A stretch of 64,000 nt of DNA from Maniola hyperantus (lineage: Eukaryota > Arthropoda > Insecta > Lepidoptera > Nymphalidae), in the NCBI RefSeq assembly GCF_902806685.2, contig NC_048561.1:2356001-2420000 (forward strand), given 5' to 3'. The notes under the pieces are model-generated. The model did no database searches. It was not told the origin of the DNA and saw nothing but the letters and a program-made list of their open reading frames with translations. Of this stretch, positions 32,601 through 44,335 are shown in pieces. The translations under genes and the position numbers were made by a program. Position 1 is the first letter of the stretch. Every line of letters begins with the position of its first letter.

Positions 32601-34297
32601 CGAAAATCCAGTCTGAAGTTCGAAGTGAAGGATTCAGACCTTCCAAATCCGATTCTAAATCCCAGAATTCCAATCCTGTAAAAGATTCAAAGTCAGACGC
32701 CATTAAAGGTAATAAAGTTTTTGAAATTACTGCTAATCCTGCAAAAATATTGCTCCCTCATGTCCTCGTCAAATCCTCTGTTTCAGATATACCTCTTTCA
32801 TTACTCATTGATTCAGGTTCAGCAATTAGTCTCATTAAATATGACTCCATCCAAACGTATCTCACTCTTATCAGAGAGCCAATTAACCTAAAAGGAATAG
32901 ATCCTGGTCAAGAGTCAACAAAGACCATGGGCCACTTTAATTTAAAATTACAACTCCTAGACTCCAAACAAAAACCAATCAGCTACAAATTCCATGTCGT
33001 AAGAGAAATTGACATACCTTATGACGGCATAATCGGAACCGATATGCTAAACGCTTTTGGATGTAACATTAATTACACTAAGAACACTCTAAGAATCAAT
33101 GATGTAAATATAAAATTACTATTCCACGAACCTGTATATAACATCCCTCCAAGATCTGAAATGGTCATCGAATGCTCTGTCTCAAATCCAGAAATAAAAG
33201 AAGGTATTATACAAGACCAAAAACTGGTCAAGGATCTCCTCGTAGCCAATTGCCTAGTCAAGGTCAAAAAGAATAATAGAATAAACTTGACTGTAGTTAA
33301 TACATCAGAATCGTCTATATCCGTAAAATCCAACTTAAATTTTACTCTGAGTCCAGTAGAAGAACTCCATGTCCTTGAGCAACAACCTCATTTGCATCCC
33401 GTTAATAATATCCAATATCAAGATTCTTACCGCCGTACCCAGGAAGTTCTGAACCAACTCAGAACGTCGCATTTAAATTCAGAAGAAGTAAATGCTCTAT
33501 ATAATCTCTGTTCCGAGTACTCCGACATCTTCCACCTTCCAAGTGAGAAGCTAACATACACAAATGCACTAAAGCATTCTATAAAAACCACATCTCAGAA
33601 TCCAATTCATGCCAAATCCTATCGATTTCCTGAAATCCACAAAGCTGAAGTAAAGAAACAAGTTGACCAAATGCTATCTCAGGGAATAATAGAACCTTCC
33701 AACTCTCCATGGTCAGCCCCCATATGGGTGGTCCCTAAAAAGTTAGATTCGTCTGGTCAAAGAAAATGGCGTATTGTCATTGACTATCGTCAACTCAATG
33801 ACGTGACCATAGGAGATACCTACCCAATACCTCAAATCAATGAAATTCTTGACCAACTTGGTTCCAGTAAATATTTCAGTACTCTAGATCTCGCCTCTGG
33901 CTTTCACCAAATCCTTGTAGAAGCAGAAGATAAAGCATAAACTGCTTTCTCAGTTCCTGAAGGTCACTATCAATTCACTCGTATGCCGTTTGGGCTCAAA
34001 AACGCCTTGATAAAAAATGACAACACATTTTAGACATAATCTTGTGGTACACTGAAGTTAAAGTTGCAATAGAACATCTAGGTAATCTATTACAGAAAGG
34101 CAACTCTTTAATAATCAATTAAGTTTTCTTTGTTTAATATATGTAATGAAGTTCGGGACCTTGAGTTTGAGCTGTATTTTAGTGTATGTATAAAGGTTAT
34201 CTGTCTATCTATCTGCTGGCGTTTTACAGCTAATCCGTTCAACCAATTTTGACAAAAGGTACAACTACAGTTTTATAACAATATAAAAATTTAATAG

Positions 34298-34639
34298 TGT
34301 AACAAACCATCCGTCCGCGCGGCCGCCGAATGCTTTCCCACTCGCACACTACTAACTGCACTGTTCTACAAACACGTCATCGAGTAGTCGCCTACGCAAG
34401 AAGCGGCGATCCGCGATTATAAAAGAGCGCGCCCGCCAGTCTGAAAATCATTCTTAGCCTAGCGGCCGGTCTTAGAGCGATAGCCACGCAGTCCTCTAAG
34501 ACTGGTAGGGTTAAGGAGTGCTGTAGCTACCTGCAGCCCACTCCGACACCCAGTCGAGGCCACGAACGCTATAGCGCCAGCAGTCCGTTCTTCCGCCTCC
34601 AGATTAGGTTACCGTTCACCAATTTTATATTTTGTTACA
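34298..34639 (+). repeat. Separate LTR, possibly solo
   Basis: Ends are a perfect 9-bp inverted pair TGTAACAAA / TTTGTTACA, 342 bp. A TATA box (TATAAAAG) lies at 34418-34425 in a GC-rich promoter-like section. Flanks show no convincing target duplication, so it may be one end of a deleted element. It differs from the LTR at 30463. Confidence 0.6.
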
Positions 34640-36429
34640 TGTATGTACTGTATGAAGTGGAGAATACAGATTTTAAGCAAACCCCTAAAGTTTCACTGCT
34701 ACCACCCCCTTATAATAGTAAATAAAATGTTTTTTGTCTCTGCTTTTCTATTATGTACATAGTGTTTTAATAGCTAGTCATGCCATAAGATTCTTTTATA
34801 GGCATTTTAATTCATACCTACATACAACGGGCTAGCTTTTGAGACTTGCCGCCTTGATGGAGAAAAGAAGAGTAGATAGGGACGTTCCGGAGTCTCTGGA
34901 TTCATCCATACAAAACGTGAGTGAGTCTCTGGCTGAAGGAGTGAAGGGGTTGACTTACCCCGCCGCCCCCTATCGAGGCCGTTTTAAGTCAATGACAATT
35001 TTATCAAAATTAAAAATCAATTAAAAAAGTATACATCCCCGGCGGAAAATCACTCCTTCCAAGGGAATGATTTCCCTCCCCTCCCTTTTACCTCAGCTAC
35101 CCCCATCAAGGCTGCACGTTTCAAAATGTTCATACAAATAAACAAAATTGAAAATTGCCTGTTACGTTCTCAATAAGCTCATAATTAAAAAAATTGTGAG
35201 CTAATCTTTGAAGTGTTGAACCGATTTTGATGAGACTTGGTGCACAAACAGTTGGGGACAGTGTGGCTAATTCTGTTAGACGAGGTCTAAATCTATTGCT
35301 ATCCTTTTCTGCAGTGCAGGGAGCTTATGAAAGGAACAGCAATACACATAAACCTGTCATTTTAATTTAGTTTTGATCATAGATTCCCGGAAATATCCAG
35401 GCAGGCAAATTCCAGGATACCTTTTAACTATTATTAGCATCATCTGAAAACTTACTTTTTTAGGATGAAATAAAACAAATTAAATTCTTTTGTTTAAATT
35501 TAAATTAGATACTATAAGTAGGTAGGTATGCATATAAGTATTTTACATCAGCTGTAAAATTCATAAGGTGTATTTAAGTAGGTACATCATAAACAGTTCA
35601 AATTATATAGGTATTCTACAAGTCTGATGACCCCCGGGTTAGTTGCAGTCTTGACTCTTGAATTAAGTTAGGTTCTAGCGGCCCTAGCTTAGGTAGCTGG
35701 AAGATAGGCAACATAATCTGGTAAGTATAGGTTAGGTACCATAGATGATCTGCAACCTGAAAATAATAATTTATTTTAGAAAAATACTTAATATAATAAG
35801 CTAGCTAAAGAACATAGGCATGGGATTACCTGAATGTTTTAGGAAGTGTCTAGAAATGTGACTTATGCAAAACTTAGTAATTTAATTAGTTAGTTTTTTA
35901 TACAAAATTAGTTTGTAAGACTTTATCGTAGATTAAATTATTAAATTAATAAATTATTATTTGGTTAAATTCATATCCGGTGTTGGTTATAATGACAAAA
36001 AATTACCAGAGTTGCCACTCTAGAAAAAGTCACCTTTAAAATAGGTATTTCGTTATTATTAAGTAATAAATAAAACTGTTTATAAATCAATGCTTACAAA
36101 CTATATTTATTATTGTGCTAACTATTACCCGCAGCTTCGCCCCCACGTGGCTCAAGGAAAGAATAATTATTGAGGATTTGTTACAACAATTTTTGATGAT
36201 AGTTGGTTTGTAATGGTTGGTTAATGGGAACAGTTTATTTATCTGCGCTCCGCGCGCTAAAAAATTACATCAATCCGTAGTTCCGTTTCGCATTTATAAT
36301 AATATTATGGTTAGGTATATTCCGTAAATGCATCATCGTAATTTTACCAGAACATCTCTACACAATGTCCGATACAAAACTATAGTGCATATAGATACCA
36401 AACCATCGCACTTACATCCGCGCTTATTT
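34640..36429. other. Non-coding stretch with MITE relic
   Basis: Short plus frame at 34839-35024 has no recognisable motif. About 35270-35385 is a diverged second copy of the MITE at 19140. The rest is AT-rich. Confidence 0.5.
35270..35385. repeat. Short palindromic MITE, copy 2
   Basis: 'gaggtctaaatctattgcta' / 'tagcaatacacat' inverted halves related to 19140-19252 ('ctatccttttc' and 'gaaagg' shared). Confidence 0.5.
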
Positions 36430-36621
36430 ACAGTAGGTACGCTGCAGAAAATAATGTACATCAACCTTTAGAATGAGATTTCGGTTTTGTAGAGCGTTGT
36501 TTCTGTCACTCATACCTATGTGACGTTTTGTCAGTCTTAACGACAGAGGCGATGCTCTACAAAACCGCTCTCTCTTTCTAAAGGTCGATGTACATTATTT
36601 TCTGCCGCGTAGGTACTGTAT
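36430..36621. repeat. Palindromic MITE
   Basis: Arms of about 65 bp: 'cagaaaataatgtacatc' and 'ggttttgtagagc' on the left against 'gctctacaaaacc' and 'gatgtacattattttctg' on the right. Both ends read TACAGTA outward. The central 50 bp is unique. Confidence 0.8.
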
Positions 36622-36645
36622 ATTAGTGTTGAGTTTACTGGACGC

Positions 36646-38366
36646 CTAAAAAGTTGAATATTTTCTTTTCTTTATACTTATAGAGCATTCAATGAACCAA
36701 AAGCTTAATTTGCTGTAATCCGCTGAAACATTATTTTTTCTGGGAGCAGCTTTTGGAATCCCTCGAAAATCAAAGGGACTTGAAAAAGTTTTCGCTTGAC
36801 CATCTGTATTCTGGAATGGTGGTGATGATGGAGTCGCAACACTTTTTTGATTGAACGATGCATCATTCTCGACACTTTTGGCAATCATTGTTTTGGCTGT
36901 CGTTGATGATTCTGGAATTAAGCGATCTTGTGGTGCAGAATTGGCAGAGTAATCGAAATCCACGGCATTTGGTGGAGTTGACAAATTATTGTGGTTCAAG
37001 ATTTGTCATCGTGTGATTTATCGATTCTGTCATAATTAGGTTCTCATCAGCTCCATTGTCCCCAGTGAGAATGGATGGAGAAGGGTTTATTGTGCGGCTT
37101 TCATCTTCAGGTAGAGTGACCTGTTGCGAAATTTCTCTGTTCGTCACTTCACTTGGAGCAGTCTTCGTCATTAAATATATCCCTATTATAGGGAAATATT
37201 CCCGTGCATTGAAATGCGCTGCAAATGTTAGCTGGGGTCATAGATTTCATATGTGCTTCTTTCACGCACTGTGCGACCTCGTATATTGAAAAAGTTTTTC
37301 CAGGATGGCGCATCATCCAACTGTCGATAGCAGCGTTGTAAGCTGTCTTAAAAGGCTTAAAAATCGCAACATCTAATGGTTGCAGTTTCCCTGTTGAGTG
37401 AGGAGGAACTGTAAGAATTGTAACACCATTCTCTTTGGCTAAATTGATGGCTTCTATGCAAATATGAGCTTCATAATTGTCCATTATTAGCAGTGATGGA
37501 TTTTCTTTGCTACTTTGAGTATGATTAATGTAGTGCTGCATAGTTTTTACAAAAAGTGAGCTGTTCATCCAGCCTGAGACATTAGCAAGTCCTAAAGTGC
37601 CTGTTGGAGCTCCGGAAATCATATGCTGCTTAAAATGTACGCGTGGGAAAATCATCACAGGCGGAAGAACATTGCCTAGTGCGTTGACTATGTAGCAAGT
37701 CGTTACAAGTGTCCCTTTTTCACCACTTGTGACCTTATTTACTTGCTTTTGCCCTCTAACAGCTAATACTTTACTCGATTTTTGGACCGTCACTGTATTG
37801 GTCTCATCAAGGTTAAAAATTCTTGTACCATCTCCGAATGATTCATTCCTCAACATCGCTGTTTCGAGGTTATCAAAAAAACTGTTCACGTTGTATCTAT
37901 TAAAAGAAGTAGCTCTACTGAGACTACAACCTTCAGGTGTTCCGAGACTTAAAACTGTGTGGCGTTTTCTAAAACCATAATACCATTCCATTCCAGCTAG
38001 CTGTGTGTCATGCCATTTTTGTGGTATTTTAATATTATAAGTGACGGCCATTTCATATGCAAGCTGCCTAACCTCTATTGGAGTTAGGCCATAAAACATT
38101 TGACTACATGTGATAATGAACTCAACTAGTGACTGTTCCTGCTCCTCAGTGAAGATTTTATTGACTCTGTAATTAGGTGTTAGTCGAATGTCACCGCCGC
38201 TTCTTGTCACTTTTGTAAAATATCTCTGCAGAGTAGTGTATGGAATATTTTTTAATTTGGCTACTTTCCTAATTTTATTACCTTCTAAAATTAGGTCAAT
38301 GGCACTCTTCATCTGTTCTTCACTGGTGAGACCAATATTGGTCTTTCTTTTTCTATTACGAACCAT
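36646..38366 (-). pseudogene. pogo-like transposase, broken C-terminus
   Basis: Main frame 38384-37149 (411 codons). A splice acceptor (TTGTTTCAG) ends just before the second Met, so the true start is probably 38366 (MVRNRKRK). Psq helix-turn-helix (IRKVAKLKNIPYTTLQRYF), CENP-B-like domain (WHDTQLAGMEWYYGFRKRH), then a DDE_1 domain: FNLDETNT, LLIMDNYEAH, and LQPLDVAIFKPFK, the last D as in the pogo DDD triad. After 'YNRDIFNDED' the reading shifts into two short frames (37171-36986, 36999-36646) that carry the usual serine-rich tail ending FDFRGIPKAAPRKNN. So at least one or two indels, all in the tail; the catalytic core is intact. A 5' non-coding exon with donor TCTCC|GTAAGT at about 38665 fits. 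Confidence 0.8.
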
Positions 38367-38404
38367 GTTGTTAGTCTGAAACAATCAACGAATTAAGTGC
38401 TGTT

Positions 38405-38850
38405 AATACATTACAGTTCGGGGCACAGTGGATCGCAGTCCACTGTGCCCCATCAAGAAATAGTCCACTGTTCCCCAATATACCATATCTGAAAGCCTAA
38501 GGCATTTCTGTAATTAGCATAATCTTTAAGAACATCAAAATCTTTTTTTCGAGAGCTTATTAGATCGTTATATATATAGCTTAATAATATTTAAAAAATT
38601 CTAAATAGTTTTCAGTAAAAAAAATTCAATAAACACGGGGAAAAAAATAGATTTGGTACTTACGGAGAGCGCGATGGCGGCAACGCGTCCATCCACAGCT
38701 AGAACGAGAAGACTACTGGCGCGGGGGGGCCGTAAGTATTAGATCGCACGATTCGTCTATGTTCTATGTGTGCGTAGTTTACAGAATATGAGATATACTG
38801 TTTACCACGGTCCAGTGTACCCCACCTTCCCCTACTTTTTCTTAAAAAAC
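38405..38850 (-). promoter_or_regulatory. pogo 5' end and subterminal sites
   Basis: Minus-strand outer end reads AGTAGGGGAAGGTGGGGTAC and then ACTGGACC (about 38848-38811), typical of pogo/Tigger ends. Related 'tccactgt(g/t)cccc' motifs recur at about 38435 and 38465 in both orientations. The opposite terminal repeat was not found near 36640, so the element seems truncated there. Confidence 0.5.
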
Positions 38851-38928
38851 GAAACATTGTAAATACCTATAATAAATAAGTACAATTTTATTTAAAACTT
38901 ATTTATCACAGTTATAGTTGTTACAGTA

Positions 38929-41092
38929 GCGGCACGCTATGATGGCCGGTTTGACACATTACAATAGTGATGTGGAATGTCAATTTATTCTCGAACAAAA
39001 AACAATTAAGTTTTGTTTTTGTACCTGATTAAATAGGTTTAATAAAACAAAAATGTATATGTTTATTTAATTTATTTGAACGAACTGAATATTTGAACGA
39101 AAATGAATATACATACTTTATATGCACACAAGAAACATATGAATACAAAAGATACCGAAAAAGGTGCCACAAAAGGCCATAATTAATCAGATTCGTCCAT
39201 ACTACTATTTTCACTGTCGTCACTGCTATCATCACATACATTAATAATTATATGTTCGTTTTCTATAATATTATCTATTTTCACATCTCTTTCATAATCT
39301 TCCCTTATTAATTTAACAGTTCTATTCACAACCTTTTCCCAGTCTCCTTTAGTCACATGTTCACAAGCTTCTTCTAATAATTTTAGCATTTTTTTTGTGG
39401 TAAATGGGGGTTCTGTATTGTGTCTTGCAGCATATCCCTTAATTTGAGCCCACACCAACTCAATCGCATTATACTCACAATGGTAAGGCGGTAACCGTAT
39501 AACTCTGTGCCCATGTTCTAATGCTATTTCGTCAATGACGTATCGGATCTTGGTTGGTTTGTTTTCTTTTAAAAGACGTACTAATTCCGCTTTTAACATA
39601 TTCATGTTTGCATCTACGCCATTTTTACGAAGCCATGCGACGATATCAGCTTTCTTTTGGGATTGGGCAGGTGGCTTGTCAATTTGCATCGAGTGGTATG
39701 GGGCGTTGTCCATAATTATAATAGATGGTTCAGGGAGGCTACACAACATTGAGGTAAACCATTCAGTAAACTTTTCTCCATTCATGTCTTCATGATAGTC
39801 TCCAGTGGTTTTTGACGCAAAAGCCATGAGAGAACCTTCGACAAACCCGTTGATGGTTCCGGCGTGACAAATTATAAGTCGCGATCCTTTTCCTACAGGA
39901 ACTTTGGAAGTAGATGCTGCTGTGTCATCGTTCCAAGAACGGCCTACAGTATGGTTAGCATTAAGCCATGTTTCATCCAAGAACACAACATTTTGCCAAT
40001 TTTTGATTTCTTTCACTTGCCGTAAAAAAGTATACCTTGCCATCGCTATATCAAATCTTTCCATCAATATTTTGCGTTTGTTACATTTTTTGTATCGAAA
40101 TCCAATGGTCTTCAAAATCTTCGTTAAAGAACTTTCCCCACCGAAGAATAATCCAGCTTCCTTCAGTGAATGCACCAACTTTTTTCTTGTTGGATACTCC
40201 TTCTGTAAATAGTAGCCGTAAACATGTCTTCGGATAGCATCGGCATCAAAGCTATCGATGCCTACGACTGGTTTTGCTCGTTTTCTCTTTTTTGGTGTGT
40301 GAAGTTTATTTTCTTCTGTGCCAGTCTCGCCATATTTTTTTTTAGTTATCCGTCTAACAGTTCGTTGTCCAATATTAAGCGCATCAGCTACGCGTTCAAC
40401 CACTGACGTTATAGGTAAAATTGGCCCTCCATTTTGAGCTTCACGATCGAAATAGTTACGAAGGCGTATTAGGAACTCACGTGTCTGACTATTTAGAACA
40501 GTTCTCTGCGTACGTTCGGTCATATCGACGAAATCCACAACAAAGGGCTTGAACAGAGTCCAAATTAACGAGCAAGGGTCAACAGTAATGCAGTATCAAT
40601 ATTTGAAATCCAAAGCCAGGTCAAAACTATATCACAATCGCATTGCACTGACAGTTTATACTTTTCGAAGCAACGTCAATTCGAAACTGCTTTGTTTTGC
40701 ATTGAGCATTGACGCGAGTTTGCCGGAGGTAGTAGTTGTGCTAGCCAGCGATCCTATGTGACGATCGTATTAGATTCCATTTTTAAAAATTTATTGATAT
40801 TTTTTTGCGATTTCAGAGGTTTGTCCACATAGTGAAAATTGTTCATATTCACAAGTACATTCACCCCTTAAATGGTGCAAACTGATTTTTCTACACTTGT
40901 ATACATTTAAGAAATCAATTTAATAAATAAATTTTGAGTCCTAAACCTAAAACTACATTCGATAAAATTTATGAATCTCTGCACATCACTATCGTCAATA
41001 AAGTAATACAATTATTTCCTTCAAAGTCGTTATCAATTAATACGGAACTTCATGAGCGGACAAACGTCAAACCGGCCATCATAGCGTGCCGC
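38929..41092 (-). mobile_element. Tc1/mariner-superfamily element, DD82E, intact
   Basis: Perfect 27-bp terminal inverted repeats (38929-38955, 41066-41092; outer end GCGGCACGCTATGATGGCCG) and a TA duplication (38927-38928, 41093-41094). One uninterrupted transposase frame. Total 2164 bp. Ends, target site and gene are all undamaged, which suggests a recent arrival. Confidence 0.93.
39183..40538 (-). CDS. IS630/Tc1/mariner-type transposase, DD82E
   Basis: Intact 451-residue frame from ATG at 40538. The N-terminal third has a helix-turn-helix (VERVADALNIGQRTVRRIT) and a basic KKRKRAK patch, likely nuclear. Catalytic residues sit in VFLDETWLN, IIMDNAPYHS and CEYNAIELVWAQIKG. Between the second D and the E I count 82 residues, because of an insert (IVAWLRKNGVDANM ... 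DEIALEHG) compared with DD34E Tc1 proteins. This spacing matches the DD82E group reported as Sailor, named from memory. The C-terminus is acidic (SSDDSENSSMDESD). No stop or frameshift. Confidence 0.88.
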   Translation of the reverse strand: MDFVDMTERTQRTVLNSQTREFLIRLRNYFDREAQNGGPILPITSVVERVADALNIGQRTVRRITKKKYGETGTEENKLHTPKKRKRAKPVVGIDSFDADAIRRHVYGYYLQKEYPTRKKLVHSLKEAGLFFGGESSLTKILKTIGFRYKKCNKRKILMERFDIAMARYTFLRQVKEIKNWQNVVFLDETWLNANHTVGRSWNDDTAASTSKVPVGKGSRLIICHAGTINGFVEGSLMAFASKTTGDYHEDMNGEKFTEWFTSMLCSLPEPSIIIMDNAPYHSMQIDKPPAQSQKKADIVAWLRKNGVDANMNMLKAELVRLLKENKPTKIRYVIDEIALEHGHRVIRLPPYHCEYNAIELVWAQIKGYAARHNTEPPFTTKKMLKLLEEACEHVTKGDWEKVVNRTVKLIREDYERDVKIDNIIENEHIIINVCDDSSDDSENSSMDESD

Positions 41093-41540
41093 TAGTTTAG
41101 TTAGTTGACCTGCCGGACCTGCCTGACCGGGCCTGCGCACATTGGAGGACGGGGCGGCGAGGATTTAAAATTTATCAATTGAATTTAACATTTTATCTCA
41201 TTGAAATAATTATATATTATACATATTTCAATGCTCGGTGAATAACCTCGGAGCATTGCAGCGCAATTTTCTCTGGAGCAATGTGCACAGGTCCTATATC
41301 TTCAAGAGTCAAAAGAACAATCTTAAATTTATATATATTATGTATCAAAAATTATAAATTAAAATTATTTAGCAATAGGAAATGTGTGAAAATGTCTTCA
41401 GGTATAAATATCTGTAGGTAAGTATACAAATGTGATTATGATTGTCTCTGTCATCTAATCCATACTAATATTATAAACGCGAAAGTGTCTCTGTCTGTCT
41501 GTCTCTCTGCTAGCTTTTCATGGCCCAACCGTTTAAGGGT

Positions 41541-41706
41541 GCTCCCTCACCGGGAGCATTCACGTGTACTGTAACATTATAGATTCGTCTTTGAGCATTA
41601 CATTACAATTCTACCTCCCAGACGCTCCCTCACCGGGAGCATTCACGTGTACTGTAACATTATAGATTCGTCTTTGAGCATTACATTACAATTCTACCTC
41701 CCTGAC
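41541..41706 (+). repeat. 83-bp tandem duplication of the left terminus
   Basis: 41541-41623 and 41624-41706 are nearly identical, so the element carries two copies of its left terminal sequence. The right end has its own tandem duplication (about 44537-44660, 'aggtgcgcattgtaatgctc' twice). Confidence 0.9.
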
Positions 41707-41773
41707 TGACGAGTATTTGCGTGTAATGTAATATTGATTCGACTTTGAGCATTTTCAGCATTTCATAGCAAGA

Positions 41774-43563
41774 TGTCAGACGAAGCGGTCGTTGTGCTGA
41801 GTGCGGCAATATTAATTCGACATTGTTATTTACGTAAAAAAAAACACAGAAGAAACGATATTGGTGTCATGAATTATATCAAAACCGGCAAAATACAGGC
41901 GGTTTGGATATTTTAGAAAGAATCAACCGACCCATAAGTAAACTTAAAATGTTTTTAAGAATCTCTTCTTCGGATTTTGAACACTTCATAAATCTCATTG
42001 GACCATATGTTAAAAAAGAAGATACTAATTATAGACAAGCAATAACAGTGCAAGAAAGATTAGCTGTTACGTTACGATTTTACGCATCTGGTGATTCTTA
42101 TTCAAGCTTGCAGGTTACTTTTAGAATGTCCAATCAGATTATAAGTTGTATTATCAAAGAAGTGAGTGAAGCTATAATTGGATGTTTAAAAGAAAATATA
42201 CTGGTGAGTTTATTAATCTAGTTTATTAATCAATCAGATCTCCAAATTCACGCATAAACCCCTCACTTTCTTGGCTATTAATACTGGCTTCAGGCGAAGA
42301 AAGTTGGGCGTCTGCAGTGGATGGAACTGCTGCTGGTGAGGGTGTACTTTGGAGGCCTGATGGTCCAGCATGGTTTGATTCATTACGCGAAAGTTGAGAA
42401 TCAGGAGTCCAATATCCATGTTGCTGGTACATGTACTCATATTCACCGCGATCGCCACTAAACAAGATATTGGAAATGTGGTGCTGTACACAGGCCCTAG
42501 TATTTTGAGAGTACGTCTTGAGTTTTTCAGTAATAAATTTCCCAAAAGTAGTGCATTCATCCGATTTAGCAGAAGTAAAGTCTTGCAAAATTTGGAAAGT
42601 CGAGTGCATTATATCATCACTTCCATCCACCTTCGCTTTTTTCCGTTGTGGTGCATCAGGATTTTCAGGTGGCTTGTTGCGAGTCTCCTGCAAGTCTTGT
42701 GTCCCAGGTTCACAAGGAATCTAAAACAAGGTTTTTTTTTTCAGTTACCTAGCATACCAGATGGTTGGCTAAATTTGGCTGAAAACTTCAATAACCAGTG
42801 GAATTTCCCTCATTGTGTCGGCGCTATAGATGGCAAACATGTAGTCCTGCAAGCCCCATACAGAAGTGGAAGCGATTACTATAATTTTAAAGGTTTTTTT
42901 AGTATAGTTCTATTTGCGGCTGTGGATTCAAATTACAATTTAATATATATAAACTGTGGCTGTCAAGGGAGAATCTCTGATGGAGGAGTATTTAATAATT
43001 GTAATTTGTATACTAAAATGCAGAATAAATCTTTGAATCTACCACAGCCAAGAGCATTGCCGATGCGGAACAAAGAAATTCCTTATTATTTTATTGGGGA
43101 TGAAGCTTTCGCATTATCAGAAAATATAATGAAAGTGTATTCAGGACATCATCGTAAAGGAACAAAGGAGAGAATTTATAATTACAGACTTTGTAGAGCA
43201 CGGAGAGTAGTCGAAAATGTGTTTGGCATTATGTCAGCAGTTTTCCGAGTGTTGCGGAAACCCATGTTATTGCAACCAGAAAATGCTACTTTAGTAGTTA
43301 ATGCCATAGCACACCTACATAACTTCTTACGAAGAAATCGGCGAAGTAGGGATTTGTACACACCTCCGGGATCTTTTGACAGGGACAATTTAGGAGTAAT
43401 CACACCAGGATCTTGGAGGGCTGATACCGAAGAAAATACTGGTTTAATGGATTTGGATGAACAACAAGAAGCAGCACAAATAGTTCCTCAAGAGATACGT
43501 GAAGAAATTAGTAATTATTGTTCGCAAGAAGGAGCAGTACCATGGCAAAACGAATATGCTTAA
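41774..43563 (+). pseudogene. HARBI1-like: Harbinger 2 DDE transposase, homopolymer frameshift
   Basis: Exon 1 41774-42203 (MSDEAVVVLSAAILIRH ... CLKENIL) with donor CTG|GTGAGT. Exon 2 42745-43563 after TTTTTTTCAG. Exon 1 changes phase at an A9 run (41836-41844); the joined length is one base over a multiple of three, as a single extra A would give. DDE motifs: GAIDGKH, RISDGGVFNN, RVVENVFGIM. The C-terminus ends GAVPWQNEYA, typical of the family. The intron (42204-42744) contains the minus-strand MADF-BESS last exon. Confidence 0.88.
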
Positions 43564-44335
43564 TGTTTATTAATGTCCTGCTTTATTTAGCCTTGATAGG
43601 TTAAAAAATATTTAAAACCTGTGTAAACAGATATTAAATGTAATATACATAATATACTAACTGAATCTGTTGTCTTCCGTGGTTCATATCTGTCCAGTAT
43701 AAATGATAAAGCTGCATATGCGAACCAGGTACTAGTATATACTTCTTCTGCACCTGAAATATAGATTATGTAATATGTACTGAATTGAATAAATTAATAA
43801 ATAAATAAATAAATAAATAAATGGTGAAGGCACCTATAGTCCACTTGTTTAGGTATGCGGATGCCCAGTTTTGAAGTGTAATCAACATTGATCAAGATCA
43901 TTTCTAATCAAGTTTACATTTTTTCTAAACAAATGGCCTATAGTGAAGGTATCATCAACAAACAAAACATGCCCTAGGTACACACGAGTCGTGTGGAATG
44001 TGACCTCTCCGCCACTCACACTCACCCCTTGCTTGTCACAGTTATTGTCATGACTAAAGTAGATGTAGGTACATAAATAAAATATGTTACCCACCTTTTC
44101 CGGTTCCTGAAGCACTTTTTTTCATTTTGCTCTTTTCTCTTCTAAGAGATGCTAACAGGCTTGTGATTTTCTTTTGACATTCTTCTACGGTTATTCCAAA
44201 TTGATCCGATAATTTCACCCAACCGTCTTGTTTTATTATTTTATTAAAGTGTTGAGGATGCTTAGGGTCCCATAATTCCCTGATTTCCCTATATTTTTCT
44301 ATGAATAATAGAGTCTTCTCTTTGTCCCAAGCCAT
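42226..44335 (-). CDS. Harbinger 2 MADF-BESS partner protein
   Basis: Three minus-strand exons: 44335-44095, 43753-43662 and 42720-42226. Joins (AAAAG|GTGGGT, TTTCAG|GTGCAG, GATTCA|GTTAGT, TTTTAG|ATTCC) keep the frame, giving 276 codons including the stop. MADF domain in exon 1 and the start of exon 2 (FIEKYREIRELWDPKHPQH ... VTEECQKKITSLLASLRREK-like, then TWFAYAALSFILDR). The C-terminal exon is polar with KRKK-type basic residues and a BESS-like FGKFITEKLKTY segment. Role: DNA-binding partner of the transposase. The donor GTTAGT is weaker than the rest. Transposase exon 2 sits in the second intron. Confidence 0.75.

Larger units (their letters stand above)
30463..34006 (+). mobile_element. 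Ty3/gypsy retrotransposon, 3'-truncated
   Basis: Order: 5' LTR, primer-binding site, leader, gag, frameshift site, pol up to the reverse transcriptase. Pol is cut after the FGLKNA motif at about 34006. RNase H, integrase, any env and the 3' LTR are absent. Two lesions lie in pol (a phase change within the minisatellite and an in-frame stop at 33938-33940). The leader (30721-31071) contains a CCCTCTGTGT-type repeat similar in character to the pol minisatellite. Confidence 0.85.
32052..34006 (+). pseudogene. pol: Ty3/gypsy Pol, broken and truncated
   Basis: Entered from gag by -1 frameshift. A serine/valine-rich linker is encoded by a minisatellite to about 32600; the phase changes within it (the first frame closes at 32447 while the protease frame opens by 32486). 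Next come an aspartic protease (LLIDSGSAISLI, near 32805) and reverse transcriptase motifs SPWSAPIWVVPKK, RIVIDYRQLND and LDLASGFHQI. An in-frame TAA at 33938-33940 interrupts after EDKA. The frame then continues through YQFTRMPFGLKNA and stops resembling pol at about 34006. The YxDD box and everything after it are absent. Confidence 0.85.

Noticed and set aside
31979..32703. Minus-strand frames rich in DTEGFDTDTEG
   Set aside because: They are the antisense reading of the gypsy coding minisatellite.
34298..34639. 3' LTR of the gypsy element at 30463
   Set aside because: Sequence and ends (TGTAACAAA) differ from the 5' LTR (TGTTACACC), so it belongs to another element.
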